A stretch of DNA of 22,126 bases from Symbiobacteriaceae bacterium (GTDB lineage Bacteria > Bacillota > JAAYKD01 > WRDA01): the NCBI GenBank assembly GCA_009779515.1, contig WREE01000012.1:1-22126 (forward strand), given 5' to 3'. Position 1 is the first letter of the stretch. Each line of letters starts with the position of its first letter. Positions 7,550-15,831 of the stretch are shown here, in pieces. A model generated the notes under the pieces. It was not told where the DNA came from. It searched no databases and saw nothing but the letters and a program-made list of their open reading frames with translations. The translations under genes were made by a program, and so were the position numbers.

Positions 7550-7700
7550 ATATCTTTCAAGGGATATCAAAAGAGGCCGGTGAACGATCTTCACCCGCAA
7601 ACACGAATGATCCGGGGATGGGAGAGGACTCCGTATGGTCGACCAAGGATCATAACTCAAAGGTGGACTAGCCGAAAGGAACCGGAAACTTTTAAATAAT
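7550..7700 (+). ncRNA. Candidate structured leader RNA of unknown class
   Basis: The non-coding stretch before the acetyltransferase gene has many complementary segments. A possible closing stem pairs AAAAG (7569-7573) and CCGG (7577-7580) with CCGG (7682-7685) and CTTTT (7689-7693). Inside are GGTGAA/TTCACC (7579-7584 with 7590-7595, an alternative to part of the closing stem), a 7-bp stem ATGATCC/GGATCAT (7607-7613 with 7647-7653) enclosing GGAG-AGGA-CTCC (7621-7632) and the palindrome TGGTCGACCA (7636-7645), and CC-GAAA-GG (7672-7679). An ATATC/GATAT hairpin precedes it. I compared it by memory with common riboswitches (cobalamin, SAM, FMN, lysine, TPP, ydaO, ykkC and c-di-GMP types) and found no match. 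A riboswitch or other cis-regulatory RNA is inferred from structure and position only. Confidence 0.45.
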
Positions 7701-7717
7701 GGTGGGAGGGAAACAAT

Positions 7718-8572
7718 ATGTCTATCTTAGTGCGTTTGGCTCGCTACGAAGACCGTACCGCGGCTGTTGCTGCTGAAACCAAAGCAGTGCGGGGGTTACA
7801 TTACCTGGATGATGTCTGGGATCTTTTCTTTCGCGACCAAAGCGGGGAGCTGTTAGTTGGTGAAGTGGAGGGTAAGGTAGTTGCTGTAGGCAAGTATACT
7901 CTACTTTACGACAGCTCGGCATGGTTGGAGACTTTGCGGGTGGATCCCGAGTATCAGAGTCGCGGCATTGGTAAGGCTTTCTACACCCGCTTTTTAGAGC
8001 GGGCGGCTTTTCAGGGGGTGCGTTCTCTGGGGATGTATACCGGAACCAGTAACCAAGTGAGCAAAGGGTTAGCCGAACGTTTTGGTTTTCGCCTGGCTGC
8101 TGCTTATCGTGGTGCTTCCTGGAAAGCCGGTGCCGAGCAAGGGAGCACCCCAGGGGAGCAAGACCCTTGGCAGGGGTTTGTCCCTTTAAGTCCGGGACAG
8201 GCTGTAGCGCAACTTACGCCTTTGGCAGCTACCTGGGACGGGCACTTGATTATGAACCGCACTTTCTACCCGGCTAACGCGGCGACCTTTGCCGGTATGG
8301 CAAGGGAAGGTAAGGTTTTTTATCACCCTCTCAGTGGTAGCATTTGCGTTTTAGGCTATCGCTTTTTAGGGGAGCGGGGGCTTCACTTAGCCTTAGCTGC
8401 CGGTGATATTCCCCGAATTTTAGCTTTCAGTAAAGCCCGAGTGGAGCAGCTGGCATTACCCCAGGTAACTATTATGTTTCCTCCGGCAGAACAAAAGCTG
8501 CAAGAGCAGCTGTTAGCAGGAGGCTTTGTTCTGGAAGCTGCCGACTGCATAGTCATGGAGCGGCACGGCTAA
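7718..8572 (+). CDS. GNAT-family N-acetyltransferase, probably tandem-domain
   Basis: GNAT enzymes transfer an acetyl group from acetyl-CoA to an amine. The first domain (about 1-135) has the fold's landmarks: LLVGEVEGKVVAVGKY (45-60), a beta strand ending ETLRVDPEYQ, and the acetyl-CoA pyrophosphate loop QSRGIGKA (80-87), then the C-terminal LAERFGF. The second half (about 155-284) ends GGFVLEAADCIVMERHG, like the last strand of a GNAT domain, but shows no Q/RxxGxG loop and may be a degenerate second domain. At 284 aa it is about twice one GNAT domain. The ATG is preceded by GGGAGGG about 7 nt upstream. An AAA+ ATPase gene follows after 30 nt, so the two are probably one transcript. The substrate cannot be predicted. 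Confidence 0.85.
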   Translation: MSILVRLARYEDRTAAVAAETKAVRGLHYLDDVWDLFFRDQSGELLVGEVEGKVVAVGKYTLLYDSSAWLETLRVDPEYQSRGIGKAFYTRFLERAAFQGVRSLGMYTGTSNQVSKGLAERFGFRLAAAYRGASWKAGAEQGSTPGEQDPWQGFVPLSPGQAVAQLTPLAATWDGHLIMNRTFYPANAATFAGMAREGKVFYHPLSGSICVLGYRFLGERGLHLALAAGDIPRILAFSKARVEQLALPQVTIMFPPAEQKLQEQLLAGGFVLEAADCIVMERHG

Positions 8573-8602
8573 ATATTAGTATACTAAGGAGCGATTTTTT
8601 TT

Positions 8603-10213
8603 ATGCGCCATCTGGCGATTACGGTTACCTTTCCTAAAAGTAGCAGTTTTACCTTCAACGAAGTGCTTCAGGAAGCCAGCGCTGAGCGAAGCTTCGTAAC
8701 CATGACTCTACCTTCGGGGGAGGAGCGTTATCGTGTCACCTACAGCCTGGAGGGTCTAGACCGTTACCGCAACCTCTGGGCTAAGATTCGCAACTGGAGC
8801 CAGGTAGATCATCAACTTGATGGCACCTCTGTCTCCTACGATGGCTGCCAGGAGATGCTAGATTGTGCCTGTCAGGGCGCCGCTTTGGGGACTCATAACT
8901 GGTGTTGGGGCGAAGGTCAGCAGGGGGGTACTCTGGGGAGCATCGCCCCTCTCTTTTCCTGTCGTTTTATCCCTATCTCTGAGGCTAATCATTTAGGTTG
9001 GTTTCAGTATGGCACCTTAAACCGGGAACGTGTCTTTGTTGTCGATAAAATAAAACTTAGGCAACGTATAAGTTATTATCTGGATAGAGCCTGTGCGCAA
9101 TATTGTCCGTTACTCGATGAAGGTAATATAGATGCTATTGTCAGCAGGCTCCCTTCCCGTATTGACCCCCGGCAAGATGATGCTTGGGTCTACAAGCAGG
9201 GGTGGATTAGGGGACGCTACCAGACGGTAGGGGTAGAAAAGCGGCATATCGAAGGACGCGTGGTGGGAAGTTCGCGGCCGGAAGCGGGGGAGCGTTCTTT
9301 GGGCACAGCTTCCCCGGAAGATACCCCTAAAGATGAAGCCACGGTGCGCCTCATCAACGGCAGGATGATTCCTAAGGTGACTTACCAGGAGGTTGGTGGT
9401 CTCGATGAGGTTATTGCCAAATTACGGGAGGCAGTTGAACTTCCCTTGCGCCTGCCTTTTCTCTTTGAACATTTAGGGGTCACCCCTCACCGGGGAGTGC
9501 TGCTCTATGGCCCCCCCGGTACCGGCAAAACCCTTTTAGCGAAGGCTTTGGCTAACGAGTGCGAAGCCCATTTTATACTGGTCAACGGTCCGGAGCTGTT
9601 ATCCAAGTGGCACGGAGAAACCGAGGCTAACCTACGACGCATCTTTGATGAAGCTCGTAGTAAAGCGCCCTCAGTCATCCTTTTTGACGAGATTGATGCT
9701 ATGTCTCCCAACCGGGACGCGGTAACCCATAACTTTGAAGCGGTGCAGGTGTCTCAGCTTTTATCTTTAATGGATGGTTTGGTGGAGCGGGGGAATGTGG
9801 TGGTGGTTGGCACCACTAACCGACCTGCCAGTGTAGATCCGGCACTTAAAAGACCAGGGCGCCTGGAGCTGCAACTGGAGATTGGTCTTCCCGATACTGA
9901 GGGGCGCCAAGCTATTTTGGCTATTCATAGTGCCAAAATGCCGTTAGCCGAGGATGTCTCTTTAGGGGAGTTGGCGCGGCAAACCTCCGATTATACTGGG
10001 GCTATGCTGGAAGCTCTCTGTCGGGAAGCGGGTATGCTCTGCTTAAGAGAGCATTTGCAAATAGGCAAAGGGAGCATACCTCTCCTCAGTGAAGAAAAAA
10101 TTCTCGAACTAAAAGTGAATATGGCTCATTTTTTACAAGCCCTAGCCGAGCATAGGCCGCCGGTTAAGAAAGTGACCTCGCGCAAACGCCAAGTTGGCAC
10201 AGCTGGGATTTAG
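8603..10213 (+). CDS. AAA+ ATPase, CDC48/p97-type single ring domain with novel N-terminal region
   Basis: The C-terminal half is a complete classical AAA domain: EVGGLDEV (263-270), Walker A GPPGTGKT (303-310), pore-loop region KWHGETE (335-341), Walker B VILFDEID (358-365), sensor-1 GTTN (403-406) and arginine fingers in RPGR (417-420). A helical lid ends near residue 480. Such proteins thread or remodel proteins using ATP. Unlike CDC48/VAT there is only one AAA ring. There is no HExxH zinc-protease site and no membrane helix, so it is not FtsH. Residues 1-245 are not recognised. They are rich in aromatic residues and contain Cys82, 88, 90, 101, 120, 164 and 168, which might bind metal. The ATG lies 11 nt after AAGGAG. 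It follows the GNAT gene in a probable operon. Confidence 0.88.
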   Translation: MRHLAITVTFPKSSSFTFNEVLQEASAERSFVTMTLPSGEERYRVTYSLEGLDRYRNLWAKIRNWSQVDHQLDGTSVSYDGCQEMLDCACQGAALGTHNWCWGEGQQGGTLGSIAPLFSCRFIPISEANHLGWFQYGTLNRERVFVVDKIKLRQRISYYLDRACAQYCPLLDEGNIDAIVSRLPSRIDPRQDDAWVYKQGWIRGRYQTVGVEKRHIEGRVVGSSRPEAGERSLGTASPEDTPKDEATVRLINGRMIPKVTYQEVGGLDEVIAKLREAVELPLRLPFLFEHLGVTPHRGVLLYGPPGTGKTLLAKALANECEAHFILVNGPELLSKWHGETEANLRRIFDEARSKAPSVILFDEIDAMSPNRDAVTHNFEAVQVSQLLSLMDGLVERGNVVVVGTTNRPASVDPALKRPGRLELQLEIGLPDTEGRQAILAIHSAKMPLAEDVSLGELARQTSDYTGAMLEALCREAGMLCLREHLQIGKGSIPLLSEEKILELKVNMAHFLQALAEHRPPVKKVTSRKRQVGTAGI

Positions 10214-10218
10214 GCTAG

Positions 10219-11634
10219 CTACAACAAAGGCAGTTTAAAGGTAAAGAGAGCTCCTCCGGTGGCTTTGTTAGCCACTTCCAGTTTACCCTGGTGGTGTTCG
10301 GCAATTTGCTGAGCGATAGCCATGCCTAAACCGGTGCCTGGCTTAGTGCCCCGGTAGAAGCGTTCAAAGATATGCTTTAAATCAGCTTCGCTTAAACCGG
10401 GTCCGTCATCCCCAATGGTAATGCAAAACCAACCATCTTCTGCGTCCGTGGCTGCCACAACCTGGGTAGCGATATCGATGCGGCTCCGCCCGTACTTGAT
10501 ACCGTTAGTGAGCAAGTTAGTAAGTACCGTCACAATTTTGCCACCGTCCAGCAAGAGGGTGTAATCCTCTCCCGGGTTGTAGTAAAGGTCAATATCTTCC
10601 AGAAGGGCAACCCCTTCAATCTGATTGATGGCAGTAGCGATAAGGCTGTTGACACTTACCTCTTCTTTGCTGAAGAAGCTCTCCAGCAGATCCATTTTCA
10701 GTAAATACGTAATATCTTCAATTTGCCCTTTTATATTTTGGCTTTCGCGAATAATAATTTCCAGAGCCTGGTCGTTGCTGGGAAAGAGACCATCGCGCAT
10801 CCCCTCGGCATACCCTTGAATCGACATCAGAGGGGTCTTTAGCTCGTGGGAGAGGTTTTGAAAAAAGGTGCGCTGTTTTAAGTCGTGCTCCTTAATGCTG
10901 CTCCCCATGGCTCTTAAGGAGCGGGAGAGCGCTTCCAGTTCATCCCCGGTGCTAATTGCTGCAGCATCATCAAATTGGCGCTGCGCGAAACGATCTGCCT
11001 GCTCTTGCAGGAGTTGCAGTGGCTTAGCAATACGCCGGGCTGCCCCATAACCTACCCCTATGGCAATACAACTGCCCAAAGCCGCCGTCAGCAGCAGGGT
11101 GCGTAGCATCCAGTTGTTAAAAGAAAGGGTGGCAGCGGCTGAGGCATAGGAGATAATCACTCCTGCCAGCACCGTTTTTTGGTATTCCACCTGCTGCACC
11201 GGGCGCAAAATGCAGAGGTAGGGCTCACCTTGGATGGCAAACTCATAAAAGGGCAAAGCCGGTTTTTGAAGCCAGGCAGCCAACTCTTTCAGCACCTCCC
11301 GAGGGAGGGCATCAGGCTTATAAAAATAAAAGGGGAGCAGGGAGTCGTTATCTTGCACTAAGATAGCGCTGTTGCTCAGTAACGCCCGTTTAACTTCCAA
11401 GGTTTCCCCACGCAGGGACTTACGTAAGTTTTCCCGGTTGATTAACCCGTTGCCGGAGCGATACTTCTCCACTTGTCGGGCGAAGGAGTTCAGCTCGGTA
11501 TGGAGCTGGCTGATAATTTCCTCCTGGAGCAACCGTCGCACCGAGAAACCGGTGAGCAAAGCCATGCTCAGCAGGGCTGAGATAACCAGGAGGACAGCTA
11601 TCAGGATAAAGCGATTGGTCATACTGCTACGCAC
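10219..11634 (-). CDS. Two-component sensor histidine kinase
   Basis: This is a membrane sensor kinase that phosphorylates the response regulator encoded just upstream. Segments in order: TM1 (about 8-30), an extracytoplasmic sensor region of about 140 residues, TM2 (about 178-197), a HAMP linker (about 199-250), the HisKA box FFQNLSHELKTPL with phospho-accepting His263, the N box NLLTNGIKYG (373-382), GDDGPG (408-413), the F box FERFYRG and the second glycine loop GTGLGMA. At 471 aa the length is normal. The GTG start is 3 nt after the regulator's stop codon, with AAGGAG overlapping that stop 6 nt upstream, so translation is coupled. The signal is unknown. Its 3' end is only 5 nt from the convergent AAA+ gene, leaving no room for a terminator. 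Confidence 0.95.
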   Translation of the reverse strand: MRSSMTNRFILIAVLLVISALLSMALLTGFSVRRLLQEEIISQLHTELNSFARQVEKYRSGNGLINRENLRKSLRGETLEVKRALLSNSAILVQDNDSLLPFYFYKPDALPREVLKELAAWLQKPALPFYEFAIQGEPYLCILRPVQQVEYQKTVLAGVIISYASAAATLSFNNWMLRTLLLTAALGSCIAIGVGYGAARRIAKPLQLLQEQADRFAQRQFDDAAAISTGDELEALSRSLRAMGSSIKEHDLKQRTFFQNLSHELKTPLMSIQGYAEGMRDGLFPSNDQALEIIIRESQNIKGQIEDITYLLKMDLLESFFSKEEVSVNSLIATAINQIEGVALLEDIDLYYNPGEDYTLLLDGGKIVTVLTNLLTNGIKYGRSRIDIATQVVAATDAEDGWFCITIGDDGPGLSEADLKHIFERFYRGTKPGTGLGMAIAQQIAEHHQGKLEVANKATGGALFTFKLPLL

Positions 11635-11637
11635 AGT

Positions 11638-12330
11638 TTACTCCTTAGCTTTCATGCGGTAGCCGTATCCCCAGATAGTTTCGATGGTGGCAGTAGCCAT
11701 TTGGTCATAGAGCTTGCGGCGCACCCTTTTAACGAGATCGTCCACCTGGCGCATATCTCCGGGGTAGTCGTAACTCCAAACGGTCTCCACTATCTGCTCC
11801 CGGGCTAAAGGATCGCCCCTGTTTTGTGCCAGGTAAGTGAGAAGAGCGTACTCTTTGGTGGTAAAGTATACCTCCTGCTCGTTGATCCAAACCTGGCGTT
11901 TCGGGAGGGAGAGCGCCATATTGCCTATATGTATCACATCCTCGGGAGGGGTTACTCGCGGGCTATGCACCCGCCGCAATATGTTTTTTACCCGTACCAG
12001 AAGCTCCCGGGGGGAGAACGGTTTGGAAATATAGTCGTCACTACCCAGTTCCAACCCTAAGATGCGGTCTATCTCTTCATCTTTAGCCGAAACAATAATA
12101 ACCGGGGTATCCCCTCGCTGGCGGATTTCGCGGCAAAGAGTATAGCCATCCATTTCCGGCATGGTTATATCGATAATCCATAAATCGCAGGGTTGTTGGT
12201 CGAAGCTTAGTAGAGCTGTAACTCCGGAAGTGAAAGTGGCAACATCGTAGCCTTCTTTTTCCAAATAGCTCTGTAAGAGTTGTAAAATTTGTACTTCGTC
12301 ATCGACCACAAAGACTAAGCTTTTTTTCAT
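11638..12330 (-). CDS. OmpR/PhoB-family response regulator
   Basis: This is a DNA-binding regulator controlled by the adjacent kinase. The receiver domain (1-118) has the acidic pair Asp10/Asp11, the phosphorylation site Asp54 in WIIDITMPEMDG, Ser81 in VSAKD and Lys103 in KPFSPREL. The C-terminal winged-helix domain shows FTTKEYALLTYLAQNRGDPLAREQIVETVW and ends with VDDLVKRVRRKL and IWGYGYRM, all typical of the OmpR group. At 230 aa the length is standard. The ATG is preceded by GGAGGAAAGCC. It is divergent from mnmE across a 163-bp gap. The target genes are unknown; autoregulation or control of neighbouring genes would be an inference. Confidence 0.95.
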   Translation of the reverse strand: MKKSLVFVVDDEVQILQLLQSYLEKEGYDVATFTSGVTALLSFDQQPCDLWIIDITMPEMDGYTLCREIRQRGDTPVIIVSAKDEEIDRILGLELGSDDYISKPFSPRELLVRVKNILRRVHSPRVTPPEDVIHIGNMALSLPKRQVWINEQEVYFTTKEYALLTYLAQNRGDPLAREQIVETVWSYDYPGDMRQVDDLVKRVRRKLYDQMATATIETIWGYGYRMKAKE

Positions 12331-12366
12331 GGCTTTCCTCCTCCGGTTTTGTACAGCTAGATTCTC

Positions 12367-12394
12367 TTAAAAGATAGTAGAATCCTTGTATAGT
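12367..12394 (+). promoter_or_regulatory. Candidate sigma-A promoter for mnmE
   Basis: TTAAAA (12367-12372), a 16-bp spacer and TATAGT (12389-12394) resemble the TTGACA/TATAAT consensus with two mismatches in the -35 and one in the -10. A transcript would start near 12401, about 93 nt before mnmE. Confidence 0.45.
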
Positions 12395-12493
12395 TTAGAG
12401 TCGATGAAAGGCAGTTAGTCGCTTGTTAAACCTGGTAAAAATCCAACCAAGCAATCGCCCAGGCAACATATCTTTTAGGGAAGATGGTGATAT

Positions 12494-13873
12494 ATGGTGT
12501 TCGCCACTATTGTTGCTTTGGCTACTCCTGTAGGCGAGGGCGGGATAGGCATTATTCGTCTTAGTGGCAATCAGGCGAAAAGTATTGCGGCGAAAATTAT
12601 CCAACCTTTAGCTCTTAACTCCTTCGCCGAGGCAACAAGCCGCTGCTTTTATTATGGCTGGGTGGTGGATCCCGAAGACGGTACCAGGATTGACGAAGTT
12701 CTGGCGGTCTGGATGCAGGCACCCACCACCTATACCGGCGAGGAGGTAGTGGAGATTCAAGGCCACGGGGGGATGGTTCCTTTGACAGGGATCCTCCGCC
12801 TCTGTTTACGGGAAGGTGCCGAACCGGCCGAGCCGGGGGAGTTTACGAAGCGTGCTTTCTTCAATGGTCGCATCGACCTTACCCAGGGAGAAGCGGTGAT
12901 GGATCTTATCCAAGCTCGAGGGGAGGCAGCCGGCCGGCAAGCTCTACGGCAGTTGCAAGGAGCCTTGGGGGCACGCCTCAAAGAGCTCAGTGCGACACTG
13001 CTTCAGCTGTTAGCCATGATTGAAGCCTGGGTAGACTTTTCCCAGGAGGTGGGAGAGCTGGATCTTCATCTTTTAACCACCCGTTGGTCAGGAGTGCAGG
13101 AAGATCTCAACCGCTTTCTTAGGGAAGCGGAGCAAGGCAAGGTCATCCGCCAGGGGCTGACGGCTACCATTGTCGGTAAACCTAACGTGGGCAAATCTTC
13201 CCTGCTTAACGCTTTGCTGGGGGAAGAGCGCGCTCTGGTTAGTGAGTATGCCGGTACTACCCGGGATATGATCGAAGAGCAGATAAACATTGCCGGCTTA
13301 ACTATTATTCTCAGGGATACCGCCGGTTTGAGTCAAAGCCGGGATCCCTTGGAGCAGCTGGGGGTGGCGCGCTCCCAGCTGGCGATTACCCAAACCGAGT
13401 TGCTGCTTATTGTTCTGGACGGGAGTGCTCCTCTGGTGTCAGAGGAAAAGGAGCTCCTGTTGGCTCTGGAGCATAAGCCGGGCATTGTCGTGGTGAATAA
13501 AAACGATTTACCCCTGGGGCTTGATCTTGCCGAGCTTAAGCAGCTGATCCCCCAGGAGACGCCTCTGGTGTTCACGGCAGCTCCCTTGGCTCAAGGGTTA
13601 ACAGAGCTTCGCCAAGCTATGGCTAGCCAAGTAATGCCTTTAACCTTTAGCGGAGAATCCCCCTTATTAACTAGGCAGCGCCATGTTTTCGGGGTTAGTC
13701 AGGCCTTGGAGCAGTTGCGCCAGGGAGAAGAAGGCTTAGCCGCAGGGCTTCCCTGGGATCTTATCGCTATCGACTTGCGCGCCGCCTGGCGAGCTTTAGC
13801 CGAAATTACCGGGGAAGTAGCCAGTGGCGATATCGTTGAGGCTATCTTTCGCGATTTTTGTATTGGTAAATAG
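12494..13873 (+). CDS. mnmE: tRNA modification GTPase MnmE
   Basis: MnmE works with MnmG to build the (carboxymethyl)aminomethyl group at C5 of wobble uridine 34 in several tRNAs, using a tetrahydrofolate one-carbon unit. The N-terminal folate domain shows GEGGIGIIRLSG (14-25) and the EIQGHGG segment (87-93). The inserted GTPase domain carries G1 GKPNVGKS (228-235), G2 GTTRD (254-258), G3 DTAG (275-278) and G4 NKND (335-338). The C-terminus is the catalytic FCIGK (455-459). The 459 aa are the family length. The ATG follows GGTGAT, a match to the 3' part of the extended SD. In most Firmicutes rpmH-rnpA-yidC-jag precede this gene; here a divergent response regulator does. Confidence 0.97.
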   Translation: MVFATIVALATPVGEGGIGIIRLSGNQAKSIAAKIIQPLALNSFAEATSRCFYYGWVVDPEDGTRIDEVLAVWMQAPTTYTGEEVVEIQGHGGMVPLTGILRLCLREGAEPAEPGEFTKRAFFNGRIDLTQGEAVMDLIQARGEAAGRQALRQLQGALGARLKELSATLLQLLAMIEAWVDFSQEVGELDLHLLTTRWSGVQEDLNRFLREAEQGKVIRQGLTATIVGKPNVGKSSLLNALLGEERALVSEYAGTTRDMIEEQINIAGLTIILRDTAGLSQSRDPLEQLGVARSQLAITQTELLLIVLDGSAPLVSEEKELLLALEHKPGIVVVNKNDLPLGLDLAELKQLIPQETPLVFTAAPLAQGLTELRQAMASQVMPLTFSGESPLLTRQRHVFGVSQALEQLRQGEEGLAAGLPWDLIAIDLRAAWRALAEITGEVASGDIVEAIFRDFCIGK

Positions 13874-13951
13874 AGTGTCTTCCTCATATTACCACGCAGG
13901 AAGGTTAGTTGCGGCTCTGCTAAACCGAGGGTTTGCCGGAGCAGCAAAAAC

Positions 13952-13958
13952 GGAGGTG
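13952..13958 (+). promoter_or_regulatory. Ribosome-binding site fixing the mnmG TTG start
   Basis: GGAGGTG with GGAGG ending 6 nt before TTG 13963. An upstream in-frame TTG at 13933 has no such site, so the shorter start is chosen. Confidence 0.85.
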
Positions 13959-13962
13959 GATT

Positions 13963-15831
13963 TTGCCTAAATCGTACGATGTCATCGTAGTGGGAGCAGG
14001 ACATGCCGGCTGCGAGGCTGCTTTGGCCACAGCTAAGCTGGGGTTGGAGACTCTGGTGTTAGCCGTAAACTTAGACTACGTTGCCCATATGGCTTGTAAC
14101 CCCTCCGTGGGGGGACCGGCCAAGGGGCAACTGGTGCGGGAGGTCGATGCTTTAGGTGGTGCCATGGCACAAGTTACCGATGCCACGACTATCCAGATGC
14201 GCCTTTTGAACACCGGCAAAGGACCGGCAGTTCAAGCGCTTAGGGCGCAGGTAGATCGGGAGCTTTACAGCCGGGAGATGCGCCTCCTTTTAGAGCAGCA
14301 ACCCAGGCTCTACTTGAAGCAAACTATGGTGGAAGAGCTGCTGGTAACTACTGATGAACCTCGGCAGGTACGGGGAGTGCGAACCGAGCTGGGGGAGGAG
14401 ATCGAGGGCAAGGCAGTTATTTTGGCTCTGGGAACCTTTCTTAAGGGTAAGATTCATATCGGGGAGTTTCAGCTTTCCTCAGGTCCGAGCGGTCAGCGCC
14501 CCAGTTTATCTTTAAGCGAATCTTTAACACAGTTAGGGTTAGAGATGCGCCGTTTTAAATCCGGCACCCCAGCCCGAGTGGCTACCTCCTCCCTGGATTT
14601 TAGTCAGATGAAGGCGCAAAAGGGAGATGCATACCGCCACTCCTTCAGTTTTACTCCTACCGGGGAGCAGTTGCCGGAGCATTTATGCTGGCAGACCAGT
14701 ACCGGAGAAGATACCCACGAAATTATCCGGGAAAATTTGCACCGCTCCCCCCTTTTTAGCGGCAGCATCGAAGGGACTGGTCCCCGTTATTGCCCCAGTA
14801 TCGAAGATAAAGTCGTGCGCTTTGCCGAACGCCAGAGCCATGTGGTTTTTGTGGAGCCTATGGGGGTGGATAGTGGTGAGTGCTATGTCCAAGGGCTATC
14901 CACCAGCCTTCCTTACGAGGTTCAACTGGCTTTTTTACGCACTTTGCCCGGCTTTGCTGAAGTGGAGGTCACCCGTCCCGGGTATGCTATTGAGTATGAT
15001 TGCCTCGACCCTTTGGAACTTACCCCAACCTTGTCCCTGAAACGGGTAGAAGGTTTGTACAGTGCGGGGCAAATTAATGGCACTTCCGGCTATGAAGAAG
15101 CCGCCGCCCAAGGGTTGATGGCAGGGATCAATGCTGCTCTCTGGCTCCAGGGGAAGGCACCCCTCATCTTAAAACGCAACGAAGCCTATATAGGGGTGCT
15201 GATCGACGATTTGGTTACCCGAGGCACCGAGGAACCTTACCGGATGTTAACCTCTCGGGCGGAATACCGCCTGCTACTGCGGCAAGATAATGCCGATCTC
15301 CGTTTAATGGAACACAGTTTGCGAGTAGGGCTGCTGTCGCCGGAGCGTTATCAGGTTTTACAGCTAAAGAAAGAAACTATAGAGTTTCAGGTGCAGCGCT
15401 TGGAGAAGGTCATGCTCCCACCCCAGGAAAAGCTCAACCTTAAGCTCAGGGAGGCAGGCACGGAACCTCTTAGTGCAGCCCTTTCCGTAGCTGCTCTTGT
15501 GCGACGCCCGGAGGTGCGCCTCTCCTGGCTGAAAGCGTACGACCTTAAACTGGAACAGCTTGAGGAAGATATTTTAGCGCAAATTGAAATAGAAATTAAG
15601 TACGCAGGCTATATCCAAAAGCAGGAAGCGCAAATTGCCAAACAACAGCATATGGAGCAGCTCTCTCTCCAGGGGGTCAATTACCGGGATATTAAAGCCC
15701 TCTCCTCGGAAGCCCGGGAGAAGCTGGCAGTGGTTATGCCGGGTAGTATCGGGCAAGCTGCCCGTATCTCCGGGGTGAGTCCTGCGGATATCGCTGTGCT
15801 GATGGTATGGGTGGAAGGGCGTCGCCAATGA
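13963..15831 (+). CDS. mnmG: tRNA uridine-5-carboxymethylaminomethyl modification enzyme MnmG (GidA)
   Basis: MnmG is the FAD- and NADH-using partner of MnmE in wobble-U34 modification. The FAD loop is GAGHAGCEAA (11-20). Further family marks are MACNPSVGGPAKGQLVREVDALGG, the Cys-containing CPSIEDKVVRF, the GQINGTSGYEEAAAQGL segment and RAEYRLLLRQDNAD. The C-terminal helical domain ends with PGSIGQAARISGVSPADIAVLMVW, the part that contacts tRNA. From the TTG at 13963 the protein is 622 aa, close to other MnmG proteins, and begins MPKSYDVIVVGAGHAG as expected. It lies 89 nt after mnmE and overlaps rsmG by 4 nt (ATGA). Confidence 0.97.
   Translation: MPKSYDVIVVGAGHAGCEAALATAKLGLETLVLAVNLDYVAHMACNPSVGGPAKGQLVREVDALGGAMAQVTDATTIQMRLLNTGKGPAVQALRAQVDRELYSREMRLLLEQQPRLYLKQTMVEELLVTTDEPRQVRGVRTELGEEIEGKAVILALGTFLKGKIHIGEFQLSSGPSGQRPSLSLSESLTQLGLEMRRFKSGTPARVATSSLDFSQMKAQKGDAYRHSFSFTPTGEQLPEHLCWQTSTGEDTHEIIRENLHRSPLFSGSIEGTGPRYCPSIEDKVVRFAERQSHVVFVEPMGVDSGECYVQGLSTSLPYEVQLAFLRTLPGFAEVEVTRPGYAIEYDCLDPLELTPTLSLKRVEGLYSAGQINGTSGYEEAAAQGLMAGINAALWLQGKAPLILKRNEAYIGVLIDDLVTRGTEEPYRMLTSRAEYRLLLRQDNADLRLMEHSLRVGLLSPERYQVLQLKKETIEFQVQRLEKVMLPPQEKLNLKLREAGTEPLSAALSVAALVRRPEVRLSWLKAYDLKLEQLEEDILAQIEIEIKYAGYIQKQEAQIAKQQHMEQLSLQGVNYRDIKALSSEAREKLAVVMPGSIGQAARISGVSPADIAVLMVWVEGRRQ

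Noticed and set aside
7550..7700. Assignment to a named riboswitch (cobalamin-, FMN-, Moco-like fragments such as CCCGCAAAC, GATGGGAGA, CCGAAAGG)
   Set aside because: Each fragment matches only a few bases of a consensus, and the remaining conserved elements are missing.
8603..10213. FtsH protease
   Set aside because: The AAA core is similar, but there are no N-terminal membrane helices and no HExxH protease domain.
13933..13962. Upstream TTG as mnmG start (adds 10 residues)
   Set aside because: It has no ribosome-binding site, and the added residues translate the true ribosome-binding site. The TTG at 13963 fits MnmG length and N-terminus.
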